From: Pacificoceanicola sp049341065
Lineage (GTDB): Bacteria > Pseudomonadota > Alphaproteobacteria > Rhodobacterales > Rhodobacteraceae
DNA length: 64,000 nt
Direction: 5' to 3'
Assembly: GCF_049341065.1 (NCBI RefSeq)
Contig: NZ_JBMPIX010000010.1
Coordinates: forward strand, 62,001 to 126,000
Shown: positions 16,839 to 23,944 of the stretch, piece after piece
Position numbering within the stretch: the stretch's first letter is position 1
How the letters are laid out: each line of letters begins with the position of its first letter
Made by a program: the position numbers and the translations under genes
The notes under the pieces: generated by a model
Told to the model about the DNA's origin: nothing
What the model saw: only the letters and a program-made list of their open reading frames with translations
Databases searched by the model: none

Positions 16839-17341
16839 TCGAACAGGCCTTCCGGCGGATCCGCTACGATCCGCCCCGAGGCCAGATCGACCGTTGGCAC
16901 AACCGCTTGGGTAAAGGGCAGCAGCACGGTCTTGCTTTGACCGGGAACGATCAGTTCCAAGAGGTCGGCCGCGCCGTGGTTCTGGACCGACTTGACCTCG
17001 CCCAAAGGTGCGCCGCCCGCGTCAAACACGGACAGGCCAATCAGATCGGCATAGTAATATTCATCATCCGGCAATTGCGGAAGGCGGTCGCGCGGAGCAA
17101 ACAGTCGGGTGCCACGCAGGGCGTCGGCCTCTTCCTTCGTGCCGACACCGGTCATTCGAGCGACGAAACCGTTCTTGGTTTCGCGCGTGATTTGTATGTC
17201 AAAACTGCCGCTACCGTCCTCGAGCGTCAGAGGCGTATAATCGGCAATCGCCAAAGGGTCAGCGGTAAAGCTTTTCAGGCGAACTTCGCCGTGAACTCCA
17301 AAAGCGCCTGAAATGGCACCAACGCAGACAAGATCACTCAT
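16835..17341 (-). CDS. rimM: RimM, 16S rRNA processing protein
   Basis: A 168-residue ribosome maturation factor that binds S19 and the 30S head during assembly. It starts MSDLVCVGAISGAFGVHGEVRLKSFT, the classical RimM N-terminus, and carries the PRC-barrel part (YYYADLIGLSVFD) from about residue 93. The ATG at 17341 is chosen over the ATG six bases upstream (17347) because GGGGGA sits at correct spacing only for 17341. It overlaps the upstream 51-codon gene by eight bases. trmD and rplS, which normally follow, are absent. Confidence 0.95.
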   Translation of the reverse strand: MSDLVCVGAISGAFGVHGEVRLKSFTADPLAIADYTPLTLEDGSGSFDIQITRETKNGFVARMTGVGTKEEADALRGTRLFAPRDRLPQLPDDEYYYADLIGLSVFDAGGAPLGEVKSVQNHGAADLLELIVPGQSKTVLLPFTQAVVPTVDLASGRIVADPPEGLFD

Positions 17342-17489
17342 GTGCATCCCCCGTGACGGAACAGACCCCGGTGCGCAGCCATTTGGCGCCTGCACTGACG
17401 CAGCGTTCCGAAGCTGCATTTCGTTCAAAGAAAACGCCCGCCACAAAGGCGACCATCAACAGCACGAAAAAGCGGATCAATCGAAACAT
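17334..17489 (-). CDS. 51-residue membrane-anchored small protein between rpsP and rimM
   Basis: Translation gives MFRLIRFFVLLMVAFVAGVF as an N-terminal membrane anchor, then a short soluble tail FERNAASERCVSAGAKW containing two Cys, ending TGDAHE. The stop lies inside the rimM start region (eight-base overlap), indicating coupling. The arrangement, hydrophobicity pattern and coupling argue for a real gene although no strong Shine-Dalgarno is visible. I recall similar tiny proteins in this locus of other Rhodobacteraceae, but cannot name a family. Function unknown. Confidence 0.65.
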   Translation of the reverse strand: MFRLIRFFVLLMVAFVAGVFFERNAASERCVSAGAKWLRTGVCSVTGDAHE

Positions 17490-17508
17490 CAGCGATAAGG
17501 GTCAGAAC

Positions 17509-17539
17509 CCCCGGCGGACAGGTGGGCTGTCCGCCGGGG
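17509..17539 (-). promoter_or_regulatory. long GC hairpin in the rpsP-rimM intercistronic region
   Basis: CCCCGGCGGACAG (17509-17521) is the exact reverse complement of CTGTCCGCCGGGG (17527-17539), giving a 13-bp stem with a 5-base loop. It lies after the rpsP stop (17558) and before the small gene. The minus-strand transcript has no U tract after it (GTTCTGACCC). It therefore fits a processing or attenuation element separating the abundant S16 message from rimM better than a terminator. Confidence 0.6.
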
Positions 17540-17557
17540 TGGGCTGATCGGACAGAA

Positions 17558-17938
17558 TTATTCTGCCGATGCCTCTTCTTCAGCCGGAGCTTCTGCGGCA
17601 GCAGCAGCTTTGGCGGCTTTTTCTTCAGCGCGGTCCTGAGCTTTCTTGCCCGGTGCGCCTTTCTTGGGGTTGTTGCGCTCGGTCTTGGCGGTCACGCCAG
17701 CGGCTTCGAGGAAGCGGGCCACGCGGTCGGTGGTCTGCGCGCCCTGACCCAGCCAGTACTGGATGCGCTCAACGTCCATGTTGACGCGCTCTTCGCTGTC
17801 TTTCGGCAGCAGCGGGTTGTAGGTGCCCAGCTTTTCGATGAAGCGGCCATCGCGCGGCATACGGCTGTCAGCCGCAACGATGCGATAGAAGGGGCGCTTT
17901 TTGGAGCCGCCACGGGCGAGACGGATTTTAATAGCCAT
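17558..17938 (-). CDS. rpsP: 30S ribosomal protein S16
   Basis: A 126-residue protein starting MAIKIRLARGGSKKRPFYRI, the invariant S16 N-terminus, with YNPLLPKDSEERV further on. S16 is an early-binding 30S assembly protein. About 40 residues beyond the universal core form an Ala/Glu/Lys-rich tail (KAAAAAEAPAEEEASAE at the end), a usual feature of alphaproteobacterial S16. It has an AAGGAGAAAC-type ribosome-binding site. It lies between chorismate mutase and the 51-codon gene in a long minus-strand run beginning at ffh. Confidence 0.98.
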   Translation of the reverse strand: MAIKIRLARGGSKKRPFYRIVAADSRMPRDGRFIEKLGTYNPLLPKDSEERVNMDVERIQYWLGQGAQTTDRVARFLEAAGVTAKTERNNPKKGAPGKKAQDRAEEKAAKAAAAAEAPAEEEASAE

Positions 17939-17978
17939 TGTGTTTCTCCTTTGAATGGCGTGGTGACGGACTGGTCCG

Positions 17979-18278
17979 TCAGGATTGGTATTGTTCGTGG
18001 TGATGGATGACTTCCTGAATGATGAAGTTCAGGAATTTCTTGGCGAATTCCGGGTCGAGATCAGCCTGAAGTGCCAAATCCTGGAGCCGCGCGATCTGCT
18101 TTTCTTCGCGCGCGGGGTCGGATGGGGGAAGGTCGTGCTGCGCCTTGAGGACGCCAACGGCCTGAGTATGTGCGAATCTTTCGGCCAGCGTGAAGACAAG
18201 GATCGCGTCCAGCCGGTCGATGCTTTCGCGATGCTCTTTCAGCAGCTCTGCTGCGCGGGTGACGGCAGTATCAGTCAA
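17979..18278 (-). CDS. chorismate mutase (AroQ alpha class)
   Basis: A 99-residue all-helical enzyme converting chorismate to prephenate for Phe/Tyr synthesis. It shows the family pattern HRESIDRLDAILVFTLAERF, then VGVLKAQHDLPPSDPAREE and a C-terminal IIQEVIHHH. I choose a TTG start at 18278 (giving MTDTAVTRAAELL): it overlaps the stop of the upstream GNAT gene by eight bases, with AAAGGC upstream. A start further up would lie entirely within that gene. It precedes rpsP. Confidence 0.88.
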   Translation of the reverse strand: MTDTAVTRAAELLKEHRESIDRLDAILVFTLAERFAHTQAVGVLKAQHDLPPSDPAREEKQIARLQDLALQADLDPEFAKKFLNFIIQEVIHHHEQYQS

Positions 18279-18873
18279 TTGCAAAGCCTTTCGGTTTGAA
18301 GAGCGGATCTTGGTAGTGGGCGATTTCCATGTCGATCCCGTGGCCAAGCTGGCTTTGCAGTTGGGCAAGGGTGGGATGACGATAGACGGCGTCATTGCCA
18401 TCGACGGTCTTCGCCTCGGGGTCTTTCATGCAGCCCAGACGCTCGGCCAACCGGATGGAATCGAGGTTCTTGGGGTCAATATAGCTGACCGCCGTTTCCC
18501 AGCCGAGTTCATGGTAGAAATAGCGCCGCACACGGTCGGTGGATTCAAGCGCATAGCCCTTGCCAGCCTTGTCGGGCCAGATGATCCAAGCAATCTCGCG
18601 CTCGGGCCACATCGCGGGGAACCAGCCGCCAGCCATGCCGACGGTTTCCTCGGTCTGCTTGTCGTGGACCATCCACATGCCGTAGCCGCGAATTTCCCAA
18701 TGCCCGATTTCCGAGGCATAAAGCATCCATGTTTCATAGGCGTTCAGCGGCCCACCCATAAAGCGCGAGCGATAGCTGGCGAAGGTGGCCTTGAAGGCCG
18801 AATAATCCTCGGGCTTGGGGCTGCGCAGGACAAGGCGTTTGGTTTCAAGGACGGGAATGTCACGATGGCCCAT
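18271..18873 (-). CDS. GNAT N-acetyltransferase, copy 1 of 6
   Basis: A 200-residue RimJ/RimL-like acetyltransferase (acetyl-CoA dependent). It opens with IPVLETKRLVLRSPKPEDY and has the acetyl-CoA loop region IIWPDKAGKGYALES, then SYIDPKNLDSIRLAERLGC. Compared with its five neighbours it has an extra C-terminal tail of about 25 residues. The start shares one base with the preceding copy's stop (TAATG), and its end overlaps the chorismate mutase TTG. Substrate unknown: RimJ/RimL-like proteins acetylate ribosomal-protein N-termini, amino acids or small molecules. Confidence 0.88.
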   Translation of the reverse strand: MGHRDIPVLETKRLVLRSPKPEDYSAFKATFASYRSRFMGGPLNAYETWMLYASEIGHWEIRGYGMWMVHDKQTEETVGMAGGWFPAMWPEREIAWIIWPDKAGKGYALESTDRVRRYFYHELGWETAVSYIDPKNLDSIRLAERLGCMKDPEAKTVDGNDAVYRHPTLAQLQSQLGHGIDMEIAHYQDPLFKPKGFAID

Positions 18874-19403
18874 TACACGGCCTCCTGCACAAAGGGATGG
18901 CGCCAGATTTCCAGCGTTCCAAAAGCGGGGTGCTCAAAGCTGCCGTCCGGAGTGCAGCCGAGACGTTTCGCCAAAGCGACCGAGCGTTGGTTGCCAGCCA
19001 TGATTGCACTCATGGCGGTTGTCCAACCCAGAACCTTGTAAGCAAAGGCGCGGGCAGCAATGGCGGCTTCTTGCGCGATGCCGCGCCCTTCGGCGCCGTC
19101 GAACAGAGACCATGCGATTTCGGGCTCGGGCCAGTCATCAGGAAAGAAGGGGCCAACAATGCCCAACGGTTCATCATTGTCGCGACCCGCGACAATCCAA
19201 CGGCCAAAGCCGCGCAGGTGCCAGTGCCCAATCAAAGCGGCAAACCCGGTAAAGGCGCCGTCCTGCGGAAACGGACCTCCGATCCCGGCGCTGCGCGGGC
19301 TGCGGCGAAAGGCACAAAAGGCGTCATAGTCGCGCGGCGCGGGCGCCCGCAGGATCAACCGCTCGGTCTGCAACGAAGGGATGCGGATCACTGTATCTGT
19401 CAT
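18873..19403 (-). CDS. GNAT N-acetyltransferase, copy 2 of 6
   Basis: A 176-residue RimJ/RimL-like protein. It opens IRIPSLQTERLILRAPAPRD, contains the shared IGHWHLRGFGRW segment, and has the acetyl-CoA site DGAEGRGIAQEA followed by NQRSVALAKRLGC. The stop overlaps the next copy's ATG. The start lies within the four-base ATGA overlap with copy 3 (19400-19403). The family signature is intact. Substrate unknown. Confidence 0.88.
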   Translation of the reverse strand: MTDTVIRIPSLQTERLILRAPAPRDYDAFCAFRRSPRSAGIGGPFPQDGAFTGFAALIGHWHLRGFGRWIVAGRDNDEPLGIVGPFFPDDWPEPEIAWSLFDGAEGRGIAQEAAIAARAFAYKVLGWTTAMSAIMAGNQRSVALAKRLGCTPDGSFEHPAFGTLEIWRHPFVQEAV

Positions 19404-19975
19404 GCCGCGCCCCCCGAATGATGGCGATAGACAAGCATATCGCCATCAACCAAGGCTTCGGCAACGGTGTCACGGCGCGCGCCAACACGTTCCATCAGGC
19501 GAATGCAGCGCTCATTGTCGGGCGCGACATACGACACGACGCTGTCCCATTTGAGCGCCTCAAAGGCATGATTTCGGGCGGCCTCAAGTGCCTCTTGTGC
19601 ATAGCCCTGCCCCTCGACCTCTTCGGAAAGGAAGATGCCCAGTTCGGCCTCGGGATCGTCCCATTCATAGCCCAGTAGCACAAATCCCGCAGAAGGCGTG
19701 GTCAGCGCGTCGATGGTCCAGAGCCCGTGGCCATGCAGCAGCCAAAGCGAGGTGTAATTGGTAAATTCCTGCCAAGCCTCTTCACGGGTAAAGGGGCCGC
19801 CCATCAGGATCGAGCGATCGGACTCATAGATCTTGGCAAAGGTCTTGAAGTCATAGATCCGCGGCCCGCGCAATTGCAGGCGGCGGGTGTCGATGACCGG
19901 AACCTTGCCACAAAGCCGCGCGGCGGTACGTGCGCCGGGGCCGGGGCGATGCTGTTCGCAGGGCGCTTGGATCAT
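19400..19975 (-). CDS. GNAT N-acetyltransferase, copy 3 of 6
   Basis: A 191-residue family member, the most divergent of the array. It carries a roughly 25-residue N-terminal extension before VPVIDTRRLQLRGPRIYDF, and its acetyl-CoA loop reads SEEVEGQGYAQEALEAARN. The MGGPFTREEAW segment parallels copies 1 and 2. The extension means a later start (for example a GTG near VPVIDT) is possible, but the ATG at 19975 overlaps the preceding stop by four bases like its neighbours. Substrate unknown. Confidence 0.82.
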   Translation of the reverse strand: MIQAPCEQHRPGPGARTAARLCGKVPVIDTRRLQLRGPRIYDFKTFAKIYESDRSILMGGPFTREEAWQEFTNYTSLWLLHGHGLWTIDALTTPSAGFVLLGYEWDDPEAELGIFLSEEVEGQGYAQEALEAARNHAFEALKWDSVVSYVAPDNERCIRLMERVGARRDTVAEALVDGDMLVYRHHSGGAA

Positions 19976-20484
19976 GCCGCCACCTCTGGATGGCGCCAGG
20001 CCTGCGCAACGGTGCCGCGCAGTTCCATATCGGCTTCATAATGGGCGCCAAGCCTTTGGGCCAAGGTCTGCGACCGGGAATTGTCCGGCGCGATCGTGCT
20101 GATCAGTCGGGTCAGACCAAAGTGTTCGGCGGCGGCGCTACGGGCCGCTTTGGCGGCTTCAAAGGCAAGACCCTGCCCCTCGAACGGGGCCGCTATGCCA
20201 TAGCCCAATTCAGGTTCGGGCCAGTCCATCGGATGGAAGATGCCAGCGAAGCCGATGAATTGGTCGTCGTCTTTCGGGGTGATGAACCACAGCCCATAGC
20301 CGCGCAAGTGCCATTGACCCACAAAACCCATCAAGGTTTGGCCGACCTCGACTGAGGTCTTGGGACCACCGTTAAAGGCGCTGCGCGGGTCCTGGTAATA
20401 GGCGCACAGGGCGTCGTAGTCGCCAAGCACGGGCGCACGCAGGGTCAGACGATCGGTTTCGATCACGGGGATTGAGGTGCTCAT
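19972..20484 (-). CDS. GNAT N-acetyltransferase, copy 4 of 6
   Basis: A 170-residue copy using the start at 20484 (MSTSIPVIETDRLTLRAP), which gives the ATGA overlap with copy 5 seen elsewhere in the run. An ATG 30 bases upstream is in frame but lies deeper in copy 5. Shared features are VGQWHLRGYGLW, the acetyl-CoA loop FEGQGLAFEAAKAAR and NSRSQTLAQRLGA. Substrate unknown. Confidence 0.86.
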   Translation of the reverse strand: MSTSIPVIETDRLTLRAPVLGDYDALCAYYQDPRSAFNGGPKTSVEVGQTLMGFVGQWHLRGYGLWFITPKDDDQFIGFAGIFHPMDWPEPELGYGIAAPFEGQGLAFEAAKAARSAAAEHFGLTRLISTIAPDNSRSQTLAQRLGAHYEADMELRGTVAQAWRHPEVAA

Positions 20485-21008
20485 GCCAGCGCCTCCGGCC
20501 CGGGATGGCGCCAAAGCTCATCCTCACCCATGTTTTCGTTGAAATAGGTGCGCTCGTAGCGGGCACCAAGGCGGGCGGCCAAGGCTTTGGACCGCTCGTT
20601 CGAAGGAACAATGTTCGAAGTCAGCGTTGTGAAGCCGAGGTCTTCGTAGGCATAGCGGCGGGCGCGTTGCGCCGCCTCAAAGGCCACGCCTTTGCCCTCG
20701 AAGCCATCAAAAACCACCCAGCCGAGTTCCGGCTCGGGCCAGCTTTCGGGGTTCCAGATGCCGCTGATTCCAGCTGCTTGGCCTGTGGTTTTGTCTTCGA
20801 TGGTGAAATAGCCGTAGCCGTGCCAGTGCCAATGCCCGACGTTCAGGCAGAACCAGCGCCAGGCTTCGCCGCGATTGGGCGATGCGCCGAACCCGGCAGC
20901 ACGGGCCTGATCCAGAAGAAAGGCCATGACCGGTTCAGCGTCACGTTTTTCGGGACCGCGCAGGATCAACCGTTCGGTTTCCAGACGAGGCGCTTGTACG
21001 AGGCTCAT
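20481..21008 (-). CDS. GNAT N-acetyltransferase, copy 5 of 6
   Basis: A 175-residue copy opening MSLVQAPRLETERLILRGPE, with VGHWHWHGYGYF in the middle, the acetyl-CoA loop FEGKGVAFEAAQRARR and NERSKALAARLGA. It overlaps copy 6 by four bases (21005-21008) and copy 4 by four bases. Close pattern similarity to copies 2 and 4 suggests tandem duplication. Substrate unknown. Confidence 0.87.
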   Translation of the reverse strand: MSLVQAPRLETERLILRGPEKRDAEPVMAFLLDQARAAGFGASPNRGEAWRWFCLNVGHWHWHGYGYFTIEDKTTGQAAGISGIWNPESWPEPELGWVVFDGFEGKGVAFEAAQRARRYAYEDLGFTTLTSNIVPSNERSKALAARLGARYERTYFNENMGEDELWRHPGPEALA

Positions 21009-21538
21009 GCGTAAGCCTCCGGGCTGCCGTCGGCGTCGGGGCTGTGGCGGAACACCAGCGTTTCAGCCGATGTCTCTCCAGTGGGCAGGTCGGCCTGTGC
21101 GTCGTGTTGGCCGCCAAGTCGCTTTGCCAGCGCGATCGAGCGCGCTTTGCCCGGGTGGATGTACGACACCAGTGTGTCAAAACCCTGATCCCAAGCCCAG
21201 GTCAGCGCAGCCGAGGCGGCCTCAGCTGCATAGCCTTTGCCTTCGGCGCCCGCAAAGAAGGTCCAGCCGATCTCACGCTCGGGGAAATGCGGGGGCTGCG
21301 TGATCGCGACCTGCCCGACAAAAGTGCCGTCCTTGAGGTCCACGCCCCAGCCGCCATGGCCCATCATGTCCCAGCTGCCGACCTCGGACGCCAGCCCGTA
21401 CCACATATGTGTGCGGGTCTTGGGCGCGCCGACATATGTCGCCCGGTCGCTCTGGAAGAACTCCCAGAACGGGTCAATGTCACTCAGGACATGGGGGCGC
21501 AGCGTCAGGCGCGAGGTTTCGAGGATCGGCGCGGGCAT
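21005..21538 (-). CDS. GNAT N-acetyltransferase, copy 6 of 6 (ffh-proximal)
   Basis: A 177-residue copy opening MPAPILETSRLTLRPHVLSD, with VGSWDMMGHGGW at the position equivalent to IGHWHLRGFGRW, the acetyl-CoA loop AGAEGKGYAAEAASAAL and KARSIALAKRLGG. It starts six bases after the ffh stop (21545), so it is the first GNAT translated after Ffh in this run. Substrate unknown. Confidence 0.87.
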   Translation of the reverse strand: MPAPILETSRLTLRPHVLSDIDPFWEFFQSDRATYVGAPKTRTHMWYGLASEVGSWDMMGHGGWGVDLKDGTFVGQVAITQPPHFPEREIGWTFFAGAEGKGYAAEAASAALTWAWDQGFDTLVSYIHPGKARSIALAKRLGGQHDAQADLPTGETSAETLVFRHSPDADGSPEAYA

Positions 21539-21544
21539 CAGGCG

Positions 21545-23056
21545 TTACTTTTTCTTCCCGAAACCGGACAGGCCAGGTGGCAGGGCAGCGCCGCCGCCAA
21601 GGCCGGGGATCTTGCCGCCCATGCCCAGCTGCTTGGCCGCCGCTTCCAGCGCCTTGGGGTCCATCTGCGAGGGGTCCATGCCGGCCATGTCCGCAGGCAT
21701 GCCGCCTTTGCCGAACATGCCTTTCATGGCCTGTTTCAGCATGCCGCCTTTGCCCATCTTGCCCATCTTCTTCATCATGTCGGACATCTGGCGCTGCATT
21801 TTCAGAAGTTTGTTCAGGTCTGCCACATCCATTCCGGCACCTGCTGCGATGCGCTTCTTGCGGCTGGCCTGAAGGAGCTGCGGATTGGCGCGCTCTTTCT
21901 TGGTCATCGACTGGATCAAGGCAATCTGCTGTTTCAGCACCTTGTCATCAAGGCCAGCGTCGCCAACCTGTTTGGCCATTTTGCCCATGCCGGGCATCAT
22001 CTGCATCATGCCCTCCATGCCGCCCATCTTGATCATCTGTTCAAGCTGCATCTTGAGGTCGTTCATGTTGAACTGACCCTTGGAGAAACGGCGCATCATG
22101 CGCTCGGCCTGTTCGGCCTCAAGCGTCTGCTGGGCCTTTTCGACCAGCGAAACGATGTCGCCCATCCCAAGGATGCGGCCGGCGATACGCTCGGGCTCAA
22201 AGGTTTCGAGCGCGTCCATCTTTTCGCCAAGGCCGACGAACTTAATCGGCTTGCCGGTCACGGCACGCATGGACAGGGCCGCGCCGCCGCGTCCGTCGCC
22301 GTCCATCCGGGTCAGGACCACGCCAGAGATGCCGATACGCTCGTCAAAGTTTTCCGCAGTGTGCACCGCGTCCTGACCAGTCAGGCCGTCGACCACCAGC
22401 AGGGTTTCGCGTGGGTTGGCGACATCGCGGACGGCTTCGACCTGGGCCATCAGCTCTTCGTCGATGGACAAACGGCCAGCGGTATCGAGCATGTAGACAT
22501 CATAGCCGCCAAGGGCCGCCTGTGTCTTGGCCCGCTTGGCGATCGCGACGGGATCTTCGCCCTTGACAATGGGCAGAGTGTCAACGCCGATCTGCTTGCC
22601 GAGGATCTCAAGCTGTTCCATGGCCGCCGGGCGGTTGACGTCGAGCGAGGCCATCAAGACTTTTTTGCCGTCCCGCTCTTTCAGGCGCTTGGCCAGCTTG
22701 GCCGTGGTGGTTGTCTTACCGCCGCCCTGTAGACCGACCATCAGGATCGGCGCGGGCGGAGTGTCAATTTTCAGCGTACCGGGGTCGCCCTCGCCAGCCA
22801 GTACCCCGATCAGTTCGTCATGGACAATCTTGACGACCTGTTGGCCGGGCGTGACGGACTTGGTCACCGCTTGCCCCGTGGCCTTTTTCTCGACAGCTTT
22901 AACGAAATCACGCGCAACGGGCAGGGAAACGTCTGCTTCCAAAAGCGCCACGCGAACTTCGCGCAGGGCGGTTTTCACGTCTTCGGCAGAAAGCGCGCCT
23001 TGCTTTGTCAGGCGGTCAAAGACACCGCCAAGGCGTTCAGAGAGATTTTCAAACAT
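21545..23056 (-). CDS. ffh: signal recognition particle protein Ffh
   Basis: A 503-residue SRP54 GTPase that binds signal sequences of nascent inner-membrane proteins and delivers them to FtsY. The N domain starts MFENLSERLGGVFDRL. The G domain has P-loop GLQGGGKT (108-115), then DTAGR and LTRMDGD. The C-terminal M domain is very Met-rich (MMQMMPGMGKM and MSDMMKKMGKM). The Gly/Pro-rich end (PGLGGGAALPPGL) is normal for alphaproteobacteria. It is the first gene of the ffh-GNAT-aroQ-rpsP-rimM run. Confidence 0.98.
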   Translation of the reverse strand: MFENLSERLGGVFDRLTKQGALSAEDVKTALREVRVALLEADVSLPVARDFVKAVEKKATGQAVTKSVTPGQQVVKIVHDELIGVLAGEGDPGTLKIDTPPAPILMVGLQGGGKTTTTAKLAKRLKERDGKKVLMASLDVNRPAAMEQLEILGKQIGVDTLPIVKGEDPVAIAKRAKTQAALGGYDVYMLDTAGRLSIDEELMAQVEAVRDVANPRETLLVVDGLTGQDAVHTAENFDERIGISGVVLTRMDGDGRGGAALSMRAVTGKPIKFVGLGEKMDALETFEPERIAGRILGMGDIVSLVEKAQQTLEAEQAERMMRRFSKGQFNMNDLKMQLEQMIKMGGMEGMMQMMPGMGKMAKQVGDAGLDDKVLKQQIALIQSMTKKERANPQLLQASRKKRIAAGAGMDVADLNKLLKMQRQMSDMMKKMGKMGKGGMLKQAMKGMFGKGGMPADMAGMDPSQMDPKALEAAAKQLGMGGKIPGLGGGAALPPGLSGFGKKK

Positions 23057-23490
23057 GAGGGGAACCCCTCCTTTTTCTGATCCTGTTGCGCCTTTAATTA
23101 AGGGCGCGCGGCCTGCATCTCAAACCCCATGGGTCTTGTGCAACACAGCGCATTCAAGCGGGCGTTCCACAAAGCACACACGCCCCCGTGGGCGCAACGC
23201 GCTGACGGAGGGCGATCCCGGGCAAAGACCCATGGGACCGGAAGCACACAGGACTCCCGGAAGGTTGGGGCGGGGTTACGGTGAAGCGCGACCAGAGTCA
23301 AGTTGTCAGGAGGCGGGTCGTGAAACTGGGGTCGAAACTGCCTAAAATGTGCGTTATCAGGGCAAGGTGATGCAAGATGAGAACAATTTTGCCGGTTGTG
23401 CCGCACCTGATGGAAATCACGGTTTTACTTTTGTGTTTTTTTATGGGAGTTGCTAACTTGGCGACCAATCGTCTCAAACGGAGTTTTACC
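23057..23490. other. 434-base gene-free region upstream of ffh
   Basis: No protein gene is supported between the divergent starts of ffh (23056) and the small exported protein (23491). It contains the structured-RNA candidate at 23126-23236 and a near-palindrome GCGCCTTTAATTAAGGGCGC around 23090-23109. Promoters for ffh and for the small gene must lie here, but I could not place them with confidence. Confidence 0.6.
23126..23236. ncRNA. structured RNA candidate, 6S-like fold
   Basis: CCCATGGGTCTT (23126-23137) is exactly complementary to AAGACCCATGGG (23225-23236), closing a 111-base unit. Inside it CAGCGC (23146-23151) pairs with GCGCTG (23199-23204), and GGGCGT (23160-23165) with ACGCCC (23180-23185). 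Between outer and inner stems lie large unpaired strands. A closing stem, a central bubble and a terminal hairpin are the layout of 6S RNA, but the sequence does not let me confirm that family or the strand. It lacks the GGAAGGAAGCAGCC apex of SRP RNA. It could instead be a structured 5' leader of ffh. Confidence 0.4.
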
Positions 23491-23724
23491 ATGAACAAAT
23501 TCATCCTGGCGACCGCAGCGGTCGCTCTGTCCGCAAGCACCGCATTCGCAGGCATGTACGGCGACACCGCCGAAACCGAATCTGACCCCTTTGTGCCGGT
23601 TGAAACGGCTGCGGCAAGCTCGTCCGCCGGCGGCGTTGGCACAGCTCTGGCCGTTATTGCTGGCGTTGCAATCGTTGCGGCACTGGCCAACGCAGATTCG
23701 TCCTCGTCCTCGGGTTCGAACTAA
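23491..23724 (+). CDS. small exported protein, 77 residues
   Basis: Start ATG 23491 (MNKFILATAAVALSASTAFA, a textbook signal peptide with cleavage after AFA). The mature part starts GMYGDTAETESDPF, is followed by a second hydrophobic segment GTALAVIAGVAIVAALANA, and ends in a Ser-rich tail. It is probably a small periplasmic or membrane-attached protein of a type common in roseobacters. An upstream in-frame ATG at 23377 would put another hydrophobic stretch in front and is less likely. Function unknown. Confidence 0.75.
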   Translation: MNKFILATAAVALSASTAFAGMYGDTAETESDPFVPVETAAASSSAGGVGTALAVIAGVAIVAALANADSSSSSGSN

Positions 23725-23944
23725 TCCCTGACCGGGGTTAAAGCCTTTAAAATATAGCATTCCGGCCATTCGTGGCCGTTCTGCACAATTGTGCCGGCGA
23801 TCTGAATAAGGTCGTCGGCATTTTCGTTTTGGGCCTGCGCAAAACTCCGAAGGTGGGCCTCATTTTCGCGACGCTGGCCTTGTCTTTCCGGCCAGCAGAT
23901 GGCGGTATTGCACGTTAGTGCGAATTTTGGCCGGGGCATGTCAG

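Noticed and set aside
21044..22732. 562-codon plus-strand frame opposite ffh
   Set aside because: His/Leu-rich shadow of the Met-rich, high-GC ffh gene. No Shine-Dalgarno and no family pattern.
23126..23236. SRP (4.5S) RNA as identity of the structured RNA near ffh
   Set aside because: The conserved apical GGAAGGAAGCAGCC-type loop is absent on both strands.
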